64,000 nucleotides of DNA from Clostridium sp. AM33-3 (lineage in GTDB: Bacteria; Bacillota; Clostridia; Lachnospirales; Lachnospiraceae), in NCBI RefSeq assembly GCF_003480315.1, contig NZ_QUIV01000002.1, positions 324 through 64,323 on the forward strand. The letters are read 5' to 3'. Below, one piece after another: positions 62,460-64,000 of the stretch; the first letter of the stretch is position 1, and each line of letters begins with the position of its first letter. The notes below the pieces were generated by a model, which was not told where the DNA came from, did not search any database, and was given only the letters and a program-made list of their open reading frames with translations. The translations under genes and the position numbers were made by a program.

Positions 62460-63095
62460 ATGAGATTACGCCATATCCGGGGCGCAGAGGAAGCCATTGA
62501 GACCAGTCCTTTCGTCATTCAGGAGCCGAAAGAGCACCGCGGTCATTTCTGCGAGCTGTTTGGCAATACAAACCCGATCCAGATTGAGGTCGGAATGGGA
62601 AAGGGAAAGTTCATTATGGAGCTGGCCCTGAAACATCCGGAGACGAATTTCATCGGCATTGAGCGTTACTCCAGCGTGCTGCTGCGGGCACTTCAGAAGC
62701 GGGAAGAGCTTGAAATCCCCAATATATATTTCATGTGTGTGGATGCGAAGGAGCTGGGAGAGATCTTTGCACCAGGTGAGGTAGAGAAGATCTACTTAAA
62801 TTTCTCAGATCCGTGGCCGAAGGACCGTCATGCAAAGCGCCGTCTGACCTCGCCGGATTTTATGAAGGTGTATGATCAGGTACTGGCAAAAGACGGCCGT
62901 GTGGAATTTAAGACGGATAATCAGGATCTGTTTACCTACTCTCTGGAGGCTATTCCGGAGGCGGGGTGGACAATCGAAGCCAGCACCCGTGACCTGCATC
63001 ACAGTGATATGGCTGAGGGCAATGTCATGACTGAGTATGAAACCAAGTTTTCTGCTATGGGCAATCCGATCTGCAAGCTGGTTGCGAGCCGTTAG
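62460..63095 (+). CDS. trmB: tRNA (guanine-N7-)-methyltransferase
   Basis: A 211-residue class I SAM methyltransferase with IEVGMGKGKFIMELA (SAM motif I), FIGIERYSSVLLRALQK, and the family signature YLNFSDPWPKDRHAKRRL. It makes m7G46 in tRNA variable loops. Start at 62460 follows CGGAGGAAAA. Length is typical. Confidence 0.96.
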   Translation: MRLRHIRGAEEAIETSPFVIQEPKEHRGHFCELFGNTNPIQIEVGMGKGKFIMELALKHPETNFIGIERYSSVLLRALQKREELEIPNIYFMCVDAKELGEIFAPGEVEKIYLNFSDPWPKDRHAKRRLTSPDFMKVYDQVLAKDGRVEFKTDNQDLFTYSLEAIPEAGWTIEASTRDLHHSDMAEGNVMTEYETKFSAMGNPICKLVASR

Positions 63096-63159
63096 GTCCG
63101 CTTCCGTTGAGTAGAACAGGTGTATCTGCATATACTAGCCGTAAGGAATCAAAACGGTG

Positions 63160-63300
63160 ATGTATATGATGCTGAAAGAAAAAATTGTCCGGTGCCTGCG
63201 CTGTGCTACCTGTGACAAGGAGGCCTTAAACCGACGGCTGTTGAAGTGGCACAAGTGTTTTAAGGAAGTGGAAAAGGAGCTGAACCGCTGCAAGAAGTAA
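63160..63300 (+). CDS. Small basic Cys-containing protein
   Basis: About 46 codons: MYMMLKEKIVRCLRCATCDK, then a Lys/Arg-rich helix ending ELNRCKK. Cysteines form a CLRCATC cluster plus two single ones. AAGGA precedes it; starts at 63160, 63166 or 63169 are all possible. It ends 14 bp before the thioredoxin ATG, so it may be co-transcribed. No family recognised; could bind a metal or be a thioredoxin client. Confidence 0.5.
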   Translation: MYMMLKEKIVRCLRCATCDKEALNRRLLKWHKCFKEVEKELNRCKK

Positions 63301-63314
63301 AGGAGATCATAACT

Positions 63315-63620
63315 ATGGAAAAGAAATTTACATCTGAGAATTTTGAAGCTGAAGTATTAAAATCCGAAAAGCCGGTACTGGTAGATTTCTACGCAGACTG
63401 GTGCGGTCCGTGCAAGATGATGGCTCCGGCTGTTGAGGCGCTGGCAAATGAGCAGGACGAAGTGACCGTTGGAAAGCTGAATGTAGACTTTGCACCGGAG
63501 CTTGCCCGCGCATACAAGGTTATGTCTATTCCGACCCTGATTCTGTTTAAGAACGGAGAAGCAGTGGAAAAACGGATCGGTGTTCAGAGTAAGGCAGAGC
63601 TGGAAGCACTGATCAGGTAG
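63315..63620 (+). CDS. trxA: Thioredoxin
   Basis: A 101-residue thioredoxin with active site WCGPCKMM, the cis-Pro loop SIPTLILFKNG and standard length. Reduces protein disulfides, including LMW-PTP type ArsC such as the one in this window. Ribosome site AAAGGAG upstream. Confidence 0.96.
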   Translation: MEKKFTSENFEAEVLKSEKPVLVDFYADWCGPCKMMAPAVEALANEQDEVTVGKLNVDFAPELARAYKVMSIPTLILFKNGEAVEKRIGVQSKAELEALIR

Positions 63621-63663
63621 CAGCTGAAATTCACGCAAAACCGCATAAAATAAGGCTTTGCGG

Positions 63664-63741
63664 CCCATCAAAAGTCAATCAAAAAAATTTTTCAAAAAAA
63701 ATCAAAAAAGTGTTGACTTTTGATGGGACATAGGATAGAAT
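63664..63741 (+). promoter_or_regulatory. tRNA-Lys promoter overlapping a 15-bp inverted repeat
   Basis: CCCATCAAAAGTCAA (63664-63678) is a perfect inverted copy of TTGACTTTTGATGGG (63713-63727). The right arm contains the -35 box TTGACT (63713-63718), with TAGAAT (63736-63741) 17 bp further as -10. The 34-nt loop is A/T-only tracts (A7, T5, A8, A6). Could be the terminator of trxA and a promoter element at once. Confidence 0.65.
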
Positions 63742-63796
63742 AATGAACGTGCCGCTGATACAGCAACACAAAAGCGGAACGGAAATAATTAAATAA

Positions 63797-63869
63797 GCGC
63801 CTTTAGCTCAGTTGGTAGAGCAGTAGACTCTTAATCTATTTGTCCAGGGTTCGAGTCCCTGAAGGCGCA
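63797..63869 (+). tRNA. tRNA-Lys (anticodon CTT)
   Basis: GCGCCTT (63797-63803) pairs with AAGGCGC (63862-63868), discriminator A, CCA not encoded. D-arm GCTCAGTTGGTAGAGC, anticodon loop CTCTTAA, T-arm CAGGGTTCGAGTCCCTG. Confidence 0.95.
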
Positions 63870-63969
63870 CTATAAAAGCACTGATTTTGCAGACGGAGAG
63901 CTGTGGGGTCGGTGTTTTTTGCTATATAAATCTTTGCGCCATGTAAATTCCAGAAAGGATCTTTTGCTT

Positions 63970-64000
63970 ATGAAGCTTCTGCACAACGTTCTGGGCATCC
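63970..64000 (+). CDS. Start of a gene cut by the window end
   Basis: ATGAAGCTTCTGCACAACGT begins MKLLHNVLGI, preceded by AAAGGAT about 12 bp earlier. Only ten codons are visible, so the product cannot be named. Confidence 0.4.
   Translation, partial: MKLLHNVLGI

Overview
The window reads as chromosome of a gut Lachnospiraceae-type Firmicute (Clostridium cluster XIVa). The pointers are strong AGGAGG ribosome binding sites, sigma-A type promoters, intrinsic terminators with T-tracts, TGTTTCACGTGAAACA parS sites beside a Soj/Spo0J pair followed by a DUF4446 gene, anaerobic metabolism (AdhE, ferredoxin, TRAP transport) and a bile salt hydrolase. The species cannot be named from sequence reading alone.

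Layout. 0-4.6 kb: a 200-bp inverted repeat, a VOC protein, an alpha/beta hydrolase-like protein without the usual nucleophile, three parS sites, parA-parB and DUF4446. 4.7-8.9 kb: adhE, then a TetR gene with paired operators and a decayed MATE exporter. 8.9-14.7 kb: a cobalamin riboswitch followed by an exported CbiK-type chelatase, a two-domain lipoprotein and a BtuFCD/FecBCD-like importer. 14.8-23.9 kb: a polar amino acid ABC transporter, a FliB-like protein, two ABC-F ATPases and gdhA. 23.9-33.9 kb: an organic-acid locus. A regulator that fuses a CdaR/PucR-type regulator to a cytoplasmic TRAP solute-binding domain, a second CdaR-type regulator and a LarA homologue form one strand. A DctP-DctQ-DctM TRAP transporter and an esterase form the divergent strand. 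Remnants of a 2-hydroxyacid dehydrogenase and an oxidoreductase follow, then a PanE-like reductase.

35.0-53.6 kb is a mosaic of mobile DNA. It starts at a tRNA-Arg(CCT) site where 5' tRNA halves, promoters and an 11-bp core are tandemly repeated. An ICE backbone follows (RepA_N, ParA, ParB, DUF3846, PcfB, VirD4) and breaks off inside virD4, where it joins an N-terminally deleted fumarate reductase flavoprotein. Next come an iron-sulfur subunit, an integrase without its N-terminus, an AT-rich bile salt hydrolase plus two phospholipase D/cardiolipin synthase genes, a Fic fragment, topB and mobC scraps, and an arsenic cassette (arsR, permease, decayed thioredoxin-like gene, arsC).

53.7-64 kb returns to ordinary chromosome: a YczE-like protein, two MATE exporters (one behind a very short terminator-type riboswitch candidate), LysR, an AlaX editing protein, a Crp/Fnr regulator divergent from a ferredoxin protein, trmB, a small Cys-rich ORF, thioredoxin and tRNA-Lys(CTT).

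The best candidates for something undescribed are the CdaR-DctP fusion regulator facing its own TRAP transporter, the B12-riboswitch operon built around an exported chelatase, the tandem half-tRNA array, and the compact MATE leader. All functions are inferred from recognisable motifs and context; no database search was run.
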